NCBI RefSeq assembly: GCF_000013645.1 | Contig: NC_007951.1 | Location: 4,340,001 to 4,404,000, forward strand | Reading direction: 5' to 3' | From: Paraburkholderia xenovorans LB400 | GTDB lineage: Bacteria > Pseudomonadota > Gammaproteobacteria > Burkholderiales > Burkholderiaceae | Length of the DNA: 64,000 nt | Shown here: one piece after another, positions 47,382-58,029 of the stretch | Position numbering within the stretch: the stretch's first letter is position 1 | Layout of the letters: each line of letters starts with the position of its first letter | Made by a program: the position numbers and the translations under genes | Notes under the pieces: model-generated | Seen by the model: only the letters and a program-made list of their open reading frames with translations | Told to the model about the DNA's origin: nothing | The model's database searches: none

Positions 47382-48554
47382 TCAACCCAGCGCGGCCGAC
47401 ACCAGCCAGCGTTTGATGAACGGCTGCGCCCCGACGAAAGCCATGCCGGTATTGCGCAGCGCCTTGGCGAACGGACCGGGAACGGAAAACAGTTTTTGCA
47501 AACCGTCGGTGGCGATCATCAGCGCGCGGATGTCTTCGCGGCGCGCCCGTTCGTAGCGGCGCAGCAGCACCATGTCGCCGAGATCGCGGAACGACTCCTT
47601 GCCGGCGACGGTGTCGGCGAGCGCCGCGACGTCGCGCAAACCCAGGTTCATGCCCTGCCCGGCGAGCGGATGGATCAGATGCGCGGCGTCGCCGACCAGC
47701 GCGACGCGCGGCGCCACCAGCCGGTCCACCGTTTGCAGCGCGAGCGGGAAACCTTGCGCGGGCGTCACGCAGTCGAGCGCGCCGAACTGGCCGCCCGTGA
47801 CGCGCTCCACCTCAGCGGCGAGCTGCGCCGGATCGAGCGCGACCAGTTGTGCGGCGTGCTCGGTGCGCGCCGACCACACCAGCGAAACGTGACCGTCCGG
47901 CATGGGCAGCAGCGCGATGATCTCGCCGTCCTTGAACCACTGATAAGCAGTCTCCCCGTGCGGCTTCCCGGCCTTGAAATTGGCGACCACGCCGGTCTGC
48001 CTGTAGTCGCGCCGGTCCATTTTCGAGCCGATCTGCGCGCGCACCCACGAGTGCGCGCCGTCCGCGCCGACCACCAGATCGGCCTCGATCACATTGCCGT
48101 TGGCGAGGCCGACGCTGGCGCTGTCAGCGGTGAAGTCCAGCGCCTGAGCGCGCGTGTCGATCCAGGTGAGATTCGGCTGGAAGCGCAGCGCCGCATCCAG
48201 CGCGCGCTCGATCACCGACGACTCGACGATCCACGCCAGTTGCGGCACGGAAGCCTGGAACGCGGAGAAATGCAGCTCGGCGTGCGCATCGCCATAGACG
48301 CGCATGTCGTAGACGGGCCCGAGCCGCGTCAGATCGAGCGCCTGCCAGACCCGCAAACGCTCCAGCAGAGCCTGTGAGCTCGACGACAGCGCGTAGACGC
48401 GCGAGTCGAAGCTGGCGCCGGGAGGCAGCGGCGCGCAAGGTTGCGCGAGCAGCGCCACGCGCAGTCCGCCTTGCGTGAGCGCGAGCGCCGCGGTCTTGCC
48501 GACGAGCCCGCCGCCGATCACGGCCGCGTCAAAGGTCTGGTGGTGTGCGTTCAT
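47382..48554 (-). CDS. UbiH/UbiF/COQ6-family FAD-dependent hydroxylase
   Basis: FAD monooxygenase of the ubiquinone-hydroxylase family. The 390-residue product has the Rossmann motif AAVIGGGLVGKTAALAL near the N-terminus, DLVVGADGAHSWVR, and the FAD-ribityl motif ALVGDAAHLIHPLAGQGMNLGLRD. Since Coq7 covers the C6 step, this protein could act at the C5 or C1 position (UbiI/UbiH/UbiM-like), but sequence alone cannot assign which. The ATG at 48554 gives the normal start. Confidence 0.88.
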   Translation of the reverse strand: MNAHHQTFDAAVIGGGLVGKTAALALTQGGLRVALLAQPCAPLPPGASFDSRVYALSSSSQALLERLRVWQALDLTRLGPVYDMRVYGDAHAELHFSAFQASVPQLAWIVESSVIERALDAALRFQPNLTWIDTRAQALDFTADSASVGLANGNVIEADLVVGADGAHSWVRAQIGSKMDRRDYRQTGVVANFKAGKPHGETAYQWFKDGEIIALLPMPDGHVSLVWSARTEHAAQLVALDPAQLAAEVERVTGGQFGALDCVTPAQGFPLALQTVDRLVAPRVALVGDAAHLIHPLAGQGMNLGLRDVAALADTVAGKESFRDLGDMVLLRRYERARREDIRALMIATDGLQKLFSVPGPFAKALRNTGMAFVGAQPFIKRWLVSAALG

Positions 48555-48951
48555 CCGCGCATTATAGCCGCGGGGGTTGCGAGGGACGGATCGACGCGCG
48601 CGGCATTTGCGCCCGGACAAGCGCGCCGCTACTCACGGATGACCGGCCGCCGCCAGCGCCGTGTTCGCCCCGCGCAGCCGCTTCGATTCGCGGCTGGAAG
48701 GCAGGCGGCTCCGGGCGCCAGCCTTGGACGGCAAGCGCCGCTCGCCCTCCGCCGCCGCAGTCAGCCGATCCGAACGGGTTACAATTACGCTTTCCGTGAA
48801 AACTCGCACCCGGTCGTCGAGCCAACGCCCCGATCCGGTGTCTTGTCCCGCTCCGCTGCATTTGTCCGCCACGCCACACGCGAAGGCTTCCCGAATCCTG
48901 CACACAGCGTCGAGCGCGTCACGCAACTTACTGAATCACTGAAGGATTTCC
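48555..48951. other. Gap between the UbiH-type gene and ychF
   Basis: No gene is supported in these 397 bases; both strands carry only Arg/Pro-rich shadow frames. TACAAT at 48781-48786 is a candidate -10 for ychF but has no clear -35. The ychF ribosome site GAAGGATTT is at the right end. Confidence 0.45.
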
Positions 48952-50046
48952 ATGAGCCTCAAATGCGGCATCGTCGGCCTGCCTAACGTCGGCAAGTCCA
49001 CTCTGTTCAATGCGCTGACCAAGGCGGGCATCGCCGCCGAAAACTATCCGTTCTGCACGATCGAGCCGAACGTCGGCATCGTCGAAGTGCCGGACGCGCG
49101 GCTGAAGGCGCTCGCTGAAATCGTCAAGCCGGAGCGCATCCTGCCGGCCGTGGTGGAATTCGTCGACATCGCCGGTCTCGTGGCCGGCGCGAGCAAGGGC
49201 GAAGGTCTGGGCAACCAGTTTCTCGCCAACATCCGCGAAACGGATGCGATCACGCACGTGGTGCGCTGCTTCGAAGACGAGAACGTGATTCACGTCGCGA
49301 ACAAGGTCGATCCGCTGTCGGATATCGAAGTGATCAACACCGAACTGGCGCTGGCCGACCTCGCCACCGTCGAAAAGGCGTTGGCGCGCTATTCGAAGGC
49401 GGCCAAGTCGGGCAACGACAAGGAAGCCATCAAGAACGCCGCCGTGCTGGAAAAAGTGCGCGCTCAGCTCGACCAGGCCAGGCCGGTCCGCGCGCTCGAC
49501 CTCTCGGACGAAGAAAAAGCCACGCTCAAGCCGTTCTGCCTGATCACCGCCAAGCCGACCATGTACGTGGCCAACGTGAAGGAAAACGGTTTCGAGAACA
49601 ATCCGCACCTCGACGCGGTCACGAAGTTTGCGGCCACGGAAAACGCGCCGGTCGTCGCCGTGTGCGCTGCGATCGAAGCGGAAATCGCCGACCTCGACGA
49701 AGCCGACATGGAAGTATTCCTCGCCGACATGGGCATGGAAGAACCGGGCCTGAACCGCGTGATCCGCGCCGCCTTCAAGCTGCTCGGCCTGCAAACCTAC
49801 TTCACGGCCGGCGTGAAGGAAGTGCGCGCGTGGACGATCCATATCGGCGATACGGCGCCGCAGGCTGCGGGCGCGATTCACACGGACTTCGAGCGCGGCT
49901 TCATTCGCGCGCAGACCATCGCGTTCAACGACTTCATCACCTATAAGGGTGAGCAAGGCGCGAAGGAAGCCGGCAAGATGCGCGCGGAAGGCAAGGAATA
50001 CGTCGTGCACGACGGCGACGTGATGAACTTCCTGTTCAACGTGTGA
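48952..50046 (+). CDS. ychF: Redox-regulated ATPase/GTPase YchF (OLA1 family)
   Basis: Obg-related P-loop NTPase that prefers ATP and binds ribosomes; linked to oxidative-stress control. The 364-residue product has GLPNVGKST (residues 9-17), switch motif DIAGLVAGASKGEGLGNQFLA, a helical insert, NVKENG and a C-terminal TGS domain ending MNFLFNV. Length and motifs match the family exactly. Confidence 0.96.
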   Translation: MSLKCGIVGLPNVGKSTLFNALTKAGIAAENYPFCTIEPNVGIVEVPDARLKALAEIVKPERILPAVVEFVDIAGLVAGASKGEGLGNQFLANIRETDAITHVVRCFEDENVIHVANKVDPLSDIEVINTELALADLATVEKALARYSKAAKSGNDKEAIKNAAVLEKVRAQLDQARPVRALDLSDEEKATLKPFCLITAKPTMYVANVKENGFENNPHLDAVTKFAATENAPVVAVCAAIEAEIADLDEADMEVFLADMGMEEPGLNRVIRAAFKLLGLQTYFTAGVKEVRAWTIHIGDTAPQAAGAIHTDFERGFIRAQTIAFNDFITYKGEQGAKEAGKMRAEGKEYVVHDGDVMNFLFNV

Positions 50047-50139
50047 GTATTGAGTTCGAGCCTCGGCTTCGGCGCGAGGCGGCCACGGGTGGAAACCCGA
50101 GCACCGCCGCCCAGCGCCACCCACCGCCGCTGACCTCAC

Positions 50140-50170
50140 AAGAGCCCGCCTTGCGCGGGCTCTTTACTTT
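50140..50170. terminator. Terminator after ychF
   Basis: AAGAGCCCGC-CTTGC-GCGGGCTCTT is a perfect 10-bp stem followed by TTACTTT, about 93 bases past ychF. It lies against the end of the convergent GDPD gene and may serve both. Confidence 0.85.
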
Positions 50171-51143
50171 ACTGCCGGCCGTTCATGCCGGCACGCGCAC
50201 ACTGCAGCGGCAACGCAATACCATCCCTGACTTCCGCCATCTTCGACGGTGAATCCGCGAGCACCGCGTCGATGCCGAGGCATGCCGCCGTCCGGTAATC
50301 GTCCGCATCGTTCACGGCAATCGCGACGATTCGTACGCCGCGCTTCTGCCGGAAGCATGCGACTGTGGCAGGCGTCCACAGCGTAGCCTGGACGTCCGAC
50401 CGCCCTTCCCCCAACGTGAACTTCTCGACCACCGTCACCGCGCGATGCAACTCGAACGCGCTCATGGCGTGTTCGGCCGGCGCGTCCACACAACCCTGAT
50501 GCAGCAGCACACGCACGAGCCGCCCACGCGTCGCATCGCGCGATTCGAACAGCCTCGCTTGCGGATAAGCCGCAAAAGTCTTTTGATAAGCCGCTTCGGT
50601 CGAATAGATCGACACCCGCTGCCACGCGTTTTCTTCATCGAGCACGCGCGCGACCACCTGCGTTTGCGGTTCGGCGGGCAGCGCCTTCATGTCGAGGATG
50701 ACCGGCATGCCTGGCGGCATGCTGCGCAGCGCCGCGCGCAATGTCGGAATGCCCAAAGGGCGATCGCGGTAGGGATACGTGTCCGCGCGCTGGAACTTCC
50801 ACCCGGCATTCACGCGTGCGAGTTCCGCCGCCGTATAGGCGGACACCGGGCCCGACGCGTCGGTCAACGCCGACAGATCGGCCGGCCGATAGAGAACCGG
50901 CACGCCGTCCCGGCTCAACTGCACGGTGAGCCACATCGCATCGGCGTGGTTCGAGATCGACAGCCGAATCGCTTCGAGCGTGTTTTCCGGCGCATCGCCC
51001 GTGCCGCCGCGATGCGCGATGATCGCCGGCAACGCGCTCAGCTGGGCGACGGCGGTATTCGTCGCCACGGGCGCAAGTGAACAACCCGCCAGTGCAACGC
51101 TTGCGATGCCACTACCTGCGACAAATCGTATTGAACTCAGCAT
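50169..51143 (-). CDS. GDPD-fold lipoprotein with substituted active site
   Basis: Glycerophosphodiester phosphodiesterases split glycerophosphodiesters to glycerol-3-phosphate. The 324-residue product has a lipoprotein signal (lipobox LAGC, Cys21). The fold start IIAHRGG (His44, Arg45) and PENT (52-55) are kept, as is the final AVLADSP strand. The expected metal ligands ExD are Trp71 and Thr73, the second catalytic His (the HD motif) is Tyr85-Arg86, and the ExK segment is Asp-Met-Lys (151-153). So activity is doubtful; it may be a binding or regulatory relative. It is divergent from ugpB, whose operon imports the normal product of this family. Confidence 0.8.
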   Translation of the reverse strand: MLSSIRFVAGSGIASVALAGCSLAPVATNTAVAQLSALPAIIAHRGGTGDAPENTLEAIRLSISNHADAMWLTVQLSRDGVPVLYRPADLSALTDASGPVSAYTAAELARVNAGWKFQRADTYPYRDRPLGIPTLRAALRSMPPGMPVILDMKALPAEPQTQVVARVLDEENAWQRVSIYSTEAAYQKTFAAYPQARLFESRDATRGRLVRVLLHQGCVDAPAEHAMSAFELHRAVTVVEKFTLGEGRSDVQATLWTPATVACFRQKRGVRIVAIAVNDADDYRTAACLGIDAVLADSPSKMAEVRDGIALPLQCARAGMNGRQ

Positions 51144-51293
51144 CTGGAATCCTGATTAATACGCACCGAAGCGTAACGTACCCGAAGCGGGCGCGACCCA
51201 AACCAACGCCTATCATGCCCGCGCGCAAACGGCCACGTCCAGCGAACGAGGTCCGCGCCTGCTCACACGCAAACTTGCACGTTCCAACGCCGG

Positions 51294-51324
51294 CTGTTTC
51301 CGTTTTGTGACACCGATGTTAAAT
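51294..51324 (+). promoter_or_regulatory. Possible Pho box and -10 of ugpBAEC
   Basis: CTGTTTC-CGTT-TTGTGAC (51294-51311) is an imperfect pair of 7-base repeats with a 4-base spacer, like a PhoB box. TTAAAT (51319-51324) follows at a distance suited to a -10. ugp operons are classically PhoB-controlled, but the repeats match the consensus only in part. The remaining 322-base divergent gap holds a GC-rich inverted repeat around 51351-51378 and no gene. Confidence 0.35.
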
Positions 51325-51465
51325 TGCGGAATTCGGCGCCCGTCAAAAAAACGGCGTCCGACGCTCGGCAGCCGACGCCGGACTGTCATCGAACACAAAT
51401 AGAATCGCGCGATTCGCGTCAGCGCCCGTTCCGATCAGCAACCAGGTTGCATGGGAGACAAATCG

Positions 51466-52791
51466 ATGAGTTTGAAGCCGCTAATCCGTTCGCTTTCCGT
51501 TGCCGCCGTGTTGTGCGCCGGCCTCAGTCAGGCGGCCCACGCCGCAACAGAAATCCAGTTCTGGCACGGCATGGAAGCCGCGCTGGGCGAACGGCTGAAC
51601 GACATTGCCAACGCATTCAACGCGTCGCAAAGCGACTACAAGATCGTGCCGGTCTTCAAAGGCACTTACGACCAGACCCTCGCTGCCGGCATCGCCGCGT
51701 ATCGCAGCGGCAATGCGCCAGCCATCCTGCAGGTCTATGAAGTCGGCACCGCCACGATGATGCAGGCGAAGAAAGCCGTGATCCCCGTCTCGGAAGTATT
51801 CAGACAAGCTGGCGTGCCGCTCGATGAAAAGGCCTTTGTGCCGACCATCGCCAGCTATTACAGCGACGCGAAAACCGGCGAGCTGATCTCGATGCCGTTC
51901 AATAGCTCGACGCCGGTGCTCTACTACAACAAGGACGCCTTCAAGAAAGCCGGTCTCGACCCGAACCAGCCGCCGAAAACCTGGGCCGAACTGCAGGCCG
52001 ACGCACAGAAGCTGAAAGCGTCGGGCATGGCGTGCGGCTATTCGTCCGGCTGGCAGAGCTGGATTCAACTCGAGAACTACAGCGCCTGGCATGGCGCGCC
52101 GTTCGCGTCGAAGAACAATGGCTTCGACGGCCCGGACGCGCAACTGGAATTCAACAAGCCGCTGCAGGTCGCGCATATCCAGTTCCTGCAGAACATGCAG
52201 AAGGATGGCACGTTCACCTACGTCGGCCGCAAGGACGAACCGGTGTCGAAGTTCTATAGCGGCGACTGCGGGATCATCACCAACTCGTCGGGGTCGCTCG
52301 CCACGATCAAGAAGTATGCGAAGTTCAACTTCGGCACCGGCATGATGCCGTACGACGCCAGCGTGAAGGGCGCGCCGCAGAACGCGATCATCGGCGGAGC
52401 GAGCCTGTGGGTGTTGTCGGGCAAGGATCCGGCTGTGTACAAGGGCGTGGCGAAATTCCTCGCGTATCTGTCGTCGGCACCGGTTGCCGCGAAGTGGCAT
52501 CAGGACACCGGCTATCTGCCGGTCACCACCGCCGCTTATCAACTGACACAGCAGCAAGGCTTCTACGAGAAGAACCCGGGCAGCGACACCGCCATCAAGC
52601 AGATGCTCAACAAGCCGCCGCTGCCGTACACGAAGGGCTTGCGTCTGGGCAACATGCCGCAGATCCGCACCGTCATCGACGAAGAGCTCGAACAGGTGTG
52701 GGCACAGAAGAAGACGCCGCAACAGGCGCTCGATGCCTCCGTGTCGCGTGGCGATGAACTGCTGCGCCGCTTCGAGAAAGCCGGTAATTAA
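51466..52791 (+). CDS. ugpB: sn-glycerol-3-phosphate ABC transporter, periplasmic binding protein
   Basis: Periplasmic solute-binding protein that delivers glycerol-3-phosphate and glycerophosphodiesters to UgpAEC. The 441-residue product has a signal peptide (cleavage near AAHA). TEIQFWHGMEAALGERLNDIA, LQVYEVGTATMM, MPFNSSTPVLYYNKDAF and SSGWQSWIQLENYSAWH follow, all closely UgpB-like. ATG 51466 with GGGAGAC upstream is preferred to an ATG five codons earlier. A strong stem-loop follows the gene. Confidence 0.95.
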   Translation: MSLKPLIRSLSVAAVLCAGLSQAAHAATEIQFWHGMEAALGERLNDIANAFNASQSDYKIVPVFKGTYDQTLAAGIAAYRSGNAPAILQVYEVGTATMMQAKKAVIPVSEVFRQAGVPLDEKAFVPTIASYYSDAKTGELISMPFNSSTPVLYYNKDAFKKAGLDPNQPPKTWAELQADAQKLKASGMACGYSSGWQSWIQLENYSAWHGAPFASKNNGFDGPDAQLEFNKPLQVAHIQFLQNMQKDGTFTYVGRKDEPVSKFYSGDCGIITNSSGSLATIKKYAKFNFGTGMMPYDASVKGAPQNAIIGGASLWVLSGKDPAVYKGVAKFLAYLSSAPVAAKWHQDTGYLPVTTAAYQLTQQQGFYEKNPGSDTAIKQMLNKPPLPYTKGLRLGNMPQIRTVIDEELEQVWAQKKTPQQALDASVSRGDELLRRFEKAGN

Positions 52792-52799
52792 GCGTGCAA

Positions 52800-52825
52800 G
52801 GTTCCGGTGCGCCCGCACCGGAACC
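52800..52825 (+). other. Intra-operon stem-loop between ugpB and ugpA
   Basis: GGTTCCGGTGC-GCCC-GCACCGGAACC is a perfect 11-bp stem with a 4-base loop just past the ugpB stop and without a T-run. Such hairpins commonly protect the 3' end of the binding-protein message so that it is made in excess over the membrane subunits. Confidence 0.75.
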
Positions 52826-52856
52826 CGTGCCTGCGGCAGAACCTTGGAAATCATCG

Positions 52857-53741
52857 ATGGAAAAGCGCTCCAGCTTCGGCACCAGCCTGCTGCCCTACCT
52901 GCTCGTCGCGCCGCAGCTCGCGATCACGCTGCTGTTCTTCCTGTGGCCGGCCGGTGAGGCGCTGTGGCAATCCACGCAAAGTCAGGACGCGTTCGGCACG
53001 TCGAGCGAGTTCGTCGGGCTTGCCAACTTCAGGCAGCTCTTTGCTGATCCTCTTTACCTGTCGTCGTTTTATACGACGCTGATCTTCTGCGCGCTCGTCA
53101 CGGTGTCGGGACTCGTGATCTCACTGCTGCTGGCGGTCTGCGCGGATCGTGTGACACGCGGCGCCAGGACATATCAGACGCTCCTGATCTGGCCGTACGC
53201 GGTCGCGCCCGCCATCGCCGCGGTGTTGTGGTCGTTCCTGTTCAACCCGAGCATCGGCCTCGTCACCTATGCGCTGGCCAGGTACGGCATTGTGTGGAAT
53301 CACGCGCTGAACGCGGGGCAGGCCATGTTCCTCGTGGTGCTCGCGTCTGTCTGGAAACAGGTCAGCTATAACTTTCTGTTCTTCTACGCCGGCTTGCAGG
53401 CAATTCCGCGCTCGCTGATCGAAGCGGCGGCGATCGACGGCGCCGGTCCGGTGCGGCGCTTTTTCGGCATCGCACTGCCGCTGCTGTCGCCGACCAGTTT
53501 CTTCCTGCTGGTGATCAACATCACCTACGCGTTCTTCGATACCTTCCCCGTGATCGACGCCGCCACCGGCGGCGGCCCCGCGCAAGCCACCCGCACGCTG
53601 ATCTACAAGATCTTCGCCGAAGGTTTCCAGGGGCTCGACATCGGCAGTTCGGGCGCGCAGTCGGTGATCCTGATGGTGATCGTCGTCGCGTTGACGGTCG
53701 TGCAATTCCGCTTCATCGAACGCAGGGTTCAATACTCATGA
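52857..53741 (+). CDS. ugpA: Glycerol-3-phosphate ABC transporter permease UgpA
   Basis: Inner-membrane permease of the UgpAE pair, six predicted membrane segments. The 294-residue product carries the EAA loop EAAAIDGAGPVRRFFGIALP, which docks to the UgpC ATPase. A GTG at 52794 would add 21 residues but would translate through the stem-loop at 52800-52825. ATG 52857 (MEKRSSFGTS, TTGGAAA upstream) gives the usual UgpA length. The stop overlaps the ugpE start as ATGA. Confidence 0.94.
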   Translation: MEKRSSFGTSLLPYLLVAPQLAITLLFFLWPAGEALWQSTQSQDAFGTSSEFVGLANFRQLFADPLYLSSFYTTLIFCALVTVSGLVISLLLAVCADRVTRGARTYQTLLIWPYAVAPAIAAVLWSFLFNPSIGLVTYALARYGIVWNHALNAGQAMFLVVLASVWKQVSYNFLFFYAGLQAIPRSLIEAAAIDGAGPVRRFFGIALPLLSPTSFFLLVINITYAFFDTFPVIDAATGGGPAQATRTLIYKIFAEGFQGLDIGSSGAQSVILMVIVVALTVVQFRFIERRVQYS

Positions 53742-54583
53742 TCGAGAACCGCCGCGGTTTCGACCTCTTCTGCCACGCGGTGCTGATGCTCGGCGTCGTG
53801 CTGGTGGTGTTTCCGGTGTACGTCGCGTTCTGCGCGGCGACCATGAGCGAGCACGAAGTGTTCAGCGTGCCGCTCTCGCTGGTGCCGAGCACGCATCTGT
53901 TCGAGAACATCGCGACCGTCTGGTCGCAAGGCAGCGGCAACGCGGCGGCGCCGTTCGGCCGCATGCTGTTCAACAGCCTCGTCATGGCGCTGGTGATTTC
54001 GATCGGCAAGATCGCGGTCTCGATGATCTCCGCGTACGCGATCGTGTTCTTCCGTTTTCCGTTCCGCAACCTCGCGTTCTGGCTGATTTTCATCACGCTG
54101 ATGCTGCCGGTCGAAGTGCGGATCTTTCCGACCGTGCAGGTCGTGTCGTCGATGCATCTGAGCAATACGTACAGCGGTTTGACGTTGCCGCTGATCGCCT
54201 CGGCCACCGCGACATTCCTGTTCCGCCAGTTCTTCATGACGCTGCCGGACGAACTCATGGAAGCCGCGCGGATCGACGGCGCGGGCGCCATGCGGTTTTT
54301 CTGGGACGTCGTGTTGCCGCTGTCGAAAACGAACATGGCGGCCCTCTTCGTCATCACGTTCATTTACGGCTGGAATCAGTACCTGTGGCCGATTCTGATC
54401 ACGAGCCAGCAATCGCTGACCACGGCCGTGGTCGGCATCAAAAGCATGATCGCCTCGGGCGACACCGCGACCGAATGGCACCTGGTGATGACCGCGACAC
54501 TGCTCGCAATGCTGCCGCCGCTCGCCGTCGTGCTGACGATGCAGCGCTGGTTCGTGCGCGGACTCGTGGACGCGGAGAAGTGA
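53738..54583 (+). CDS. ugpE: Glycerol-3-phosphate ABC transporter permease UgpE
   Basis: Second permease of the importer, six hydrophobic segments. The 281-residue product carries the EAA loop EAARIDGAGAMRFFWDVVLP and the FIYGWNQYLWPILIT stretch characteristic of UgpE. It is translationally coupled to ugpA by a 4-base overlap. Confidence 0.95.
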   Translation: MIENRRGFDLFCHAVLMLGVVLVVFPVYVAFCAATMSEHEVFSVPLSLVPSTHLFENIATVWSQGSGNAAAPFGRMLFNSLVMALVISIGKIAVSMISAYAIVFFRFPFRNLAFWLIFITLMLPVEVRIFPTVQVVSSMHLSNTYSGLTLPLIASATATFLFRQFFMTLPDELMEAARIDGAGAMRFFWDVVLPLSKTNMAALFVITFIYGWNQYLWPILITSQQSLTTAVVGIKSMIASGDTATEWHLVMTATLLAMLPPLAVVLTMQRWFVRGLVDAEK

Positions 54584-54679
54584 GCGGCGCTTCGGCTAGC
54601 ATTTTTTCATGCGTTGAAATAGACAACACGGCGGACAACACCGCGCGACACGCGGCAAGCAACGAAAGGCTAAAACGGC

Positions 54680-55768
54680 ATGGCTGCACTGACTCTGCAA
54701 AGCGTTAAAAAAACCTACGACGGCAAACAGTTCGTGCTGCACGGCATCGACGTGGACGTCGCCGACGGCGAGTTCGTCGTGATGGTCGGCCCGTCCGGTT
54801 GCGGCAAATCGACCTTGCTGCGGATGGTGGCGGGACTCGAACGCATCTCCGAGGGCAGCATTTCGATCGCCGGCAAAGTGGTCAATCAGCTGGAGCCTAA
54901 AGATCGCAACATCGCGATGGTGTTCCAGAACTATGCGCTCTATCCGCACATGAGCGTGGCCGAAAACATGGGCTACGCGCTGAAGATCGCGGGCGTGGAC
55001 CGCGCGCAGATCCAGAAACGCGTGAACGCCGCCGCGCAGATTCTCGAACTCGAAGCGCTGCTGCAACGCAAGCCGCGCGAGTTGTCCGGCGGGCAACGGC
55101 AGCGTGTCGCAATGGGCCGCGCGATCGTGCGCGAGCCGGCCGTGTTTCTGTTCGACGAACCGCTGTCGAATCTCGACGCCCGACTGCGCGTGCAGATGCG
55201 GCTCGAAATCCAGCGTCTGCATGCACGGCTTGCCACCACGAGTCTGTACGTGACGCACGATCAGATCGAAGCGATGACCTTGGCCCAGCGCGTGATCGTG
55301 ATGAACAAGGGCCACGCCGAGCAGATCGGCGCGCCGACCGAAGTCTATGAGCGGCCCGCCACGGTGTTCGTTGCGAGCTTCATCGGCTCGCCGGGAATGA
55401 ATCTGCTGGAAGGCCGCGTGTCGGACGACGGCGCTGTTTTTGCAGTCGCCGGCAACGGTCCGGAACTGCCGCTCGCGGGCGTGGTATCGATCGGCCGCGA
55501 AGTCGCAAAAGGACGCGAATGGACGCTCGGCATCCGCCCGGAACACATGAGCCCGGGTCAGGCGGACGCGCCTCACGCAACGCTCACCGTCGATTCCTGC
55601 GAACTGCTCGGCGCGGACAATCTGGCGCACGGCCGCTGGGGCAAGCATGACGTGACGGTGCGCTTGCCGCACGCGCATCGGCCCGCAGCGGGCGAAGCGC
55701 TACAAGTGGCGCTGCCCGCGCAGCATCTGCATTTCTTCGATCCGGCAAGCGGAAGACGCGCCAATTGA
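54680..55768 (+). CDS. ugpC: Glycerol-3-phosphate ABC transporter ATP-binding protein UgpC
   Basis: ATPase of the importer. The 362-residue product has Walker A GPSGCGKST (37-45), Q-loop at VFQNYALYPHM, signature LSGGQRQRVAMG (135-146), Walker B VFLFDEP (155-161) and the D-loop/His in YVTHDQIEAMT. A C-terminal MOI/TOBE regulatory domain follows. It lies 96 bases after ugpE, a wider gap than between the permeases. Confidence 0.95.
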   Translation: MAALTLQSVKKTYDGKQFVLHGIDVDVADGEFVVMVGPSGCGKSTLLRMVAGLERISEGSISIAGKVVNQLEPKDRNIAMVFQNYALYPHMSVAENMGYALKIAGVDRAQIQKRVNAAAQILELEALLQRKPRELSGGQRQRVAMGRAIVREPAVFLFDEPLSNLDARLRVQMRLEIQRLHARLATTSLYVTHDQIEAMTLAQRVIVMNKGHAEQIGAPTEVYERPATVFVASFIGSPGMNLLEGRVSDDGAVFAVAGNGPELPLAGVVSIGREVAKGREWTLGIRPEHMSPGQADAPHATLTVDSCELLGADNLAHGRWGKHDVTVRLPHAHRPAAGEALQVALPAQHLHFFDPASGRRAN

Positions 55769-55817
55769 CGCCTGATAAAACCCACCAGCGGTCGAAATAA
55801 CAGGCACTCGGAAAACC

Positions 55818-56117
55818 ATGACAAGCTTGACTCGCAACACACTGCGCGCCTGCGCGGCAATGACGGCGGCGCTGCTGTTCAGCGTGTCGTCCGCGTTCGC
55901 CTATGTGGCGCCGGGCACCACGCCCGACGAAGCGAACCTCAGCAATCACAACAGCTACACCAATCGCGACGGCAACACCGTGCACGCGCCGGCCCGCTCC
56001 CTATCCGGCAAGGCGCCGGAAGGCGCGACCGCGCGCTGCCGCGATGGCACGTACAGCTTCAGCCGGCACCGCAGCGGCACGTGCTCGCGGCACGGCGGCG
56101 TGGCGGATTGGCTCTGA
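55818..56117 (+). CDS. Small secreted protein, DUF3761
   Basis: Function unknown. The 99-residue product has a 29-residue signal peptide (cleavage after AFA) and a C-terminal DUF3761-type motif with two Cys: GATARCRDGTYSFS...SGTCSRHGG. The two Cys may form a disulfide in the periplasm. It lies 49 bases after ugpC on the same strand, so it may be co-transcribed, but no link to the transporter is known to me. Confidence 0.8.
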   Translation: MTSLTRNTLRACAAMTAALLFSVSSAFAYVAPGTTPDEANLSNHNSYTNRDGNTVHAPARSLSGKAPEGATARCRDGTYSFSRHRSGTCSRHGGVADWL

Positions 56118-56361
56118 GCATCCGAACCGCCCTTGGCCGAACGGATATCCAGCGCACACCCACTGCCGTCCGGCGCCCCTGCCGAAGTACAATGCCACCT
56201 GAAGGAGCCGCCCGCGCGCGAGGCGTCGCGAAGTTCGGCGCCGCGCTCCACGCCGCGCCGGCCGGCACCGGGCGCGCCGCCCGGCCATAACACCGATTAC
56301 CCATCCACCCACGGCAGCCCGCCCCTTCGCGGCCGGCGTCGTCAACGTCTATTGCAAGCAA
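56118..56361. other. Gap before ettA
   Basis: 244 bases without a supported gene. TACAAT at 56188-56193 is a possible -10 for ettA, with no clear -35. Confidence 0.35.

Positions 56362-58029
<1,668 letters not shown>

Noticed and set aside
52794..52856. GTG start for UgpA
   Set aside because: It would translate through an 11-bp hairpin and has no good ribosome site; ATG 52857 gives normal length.
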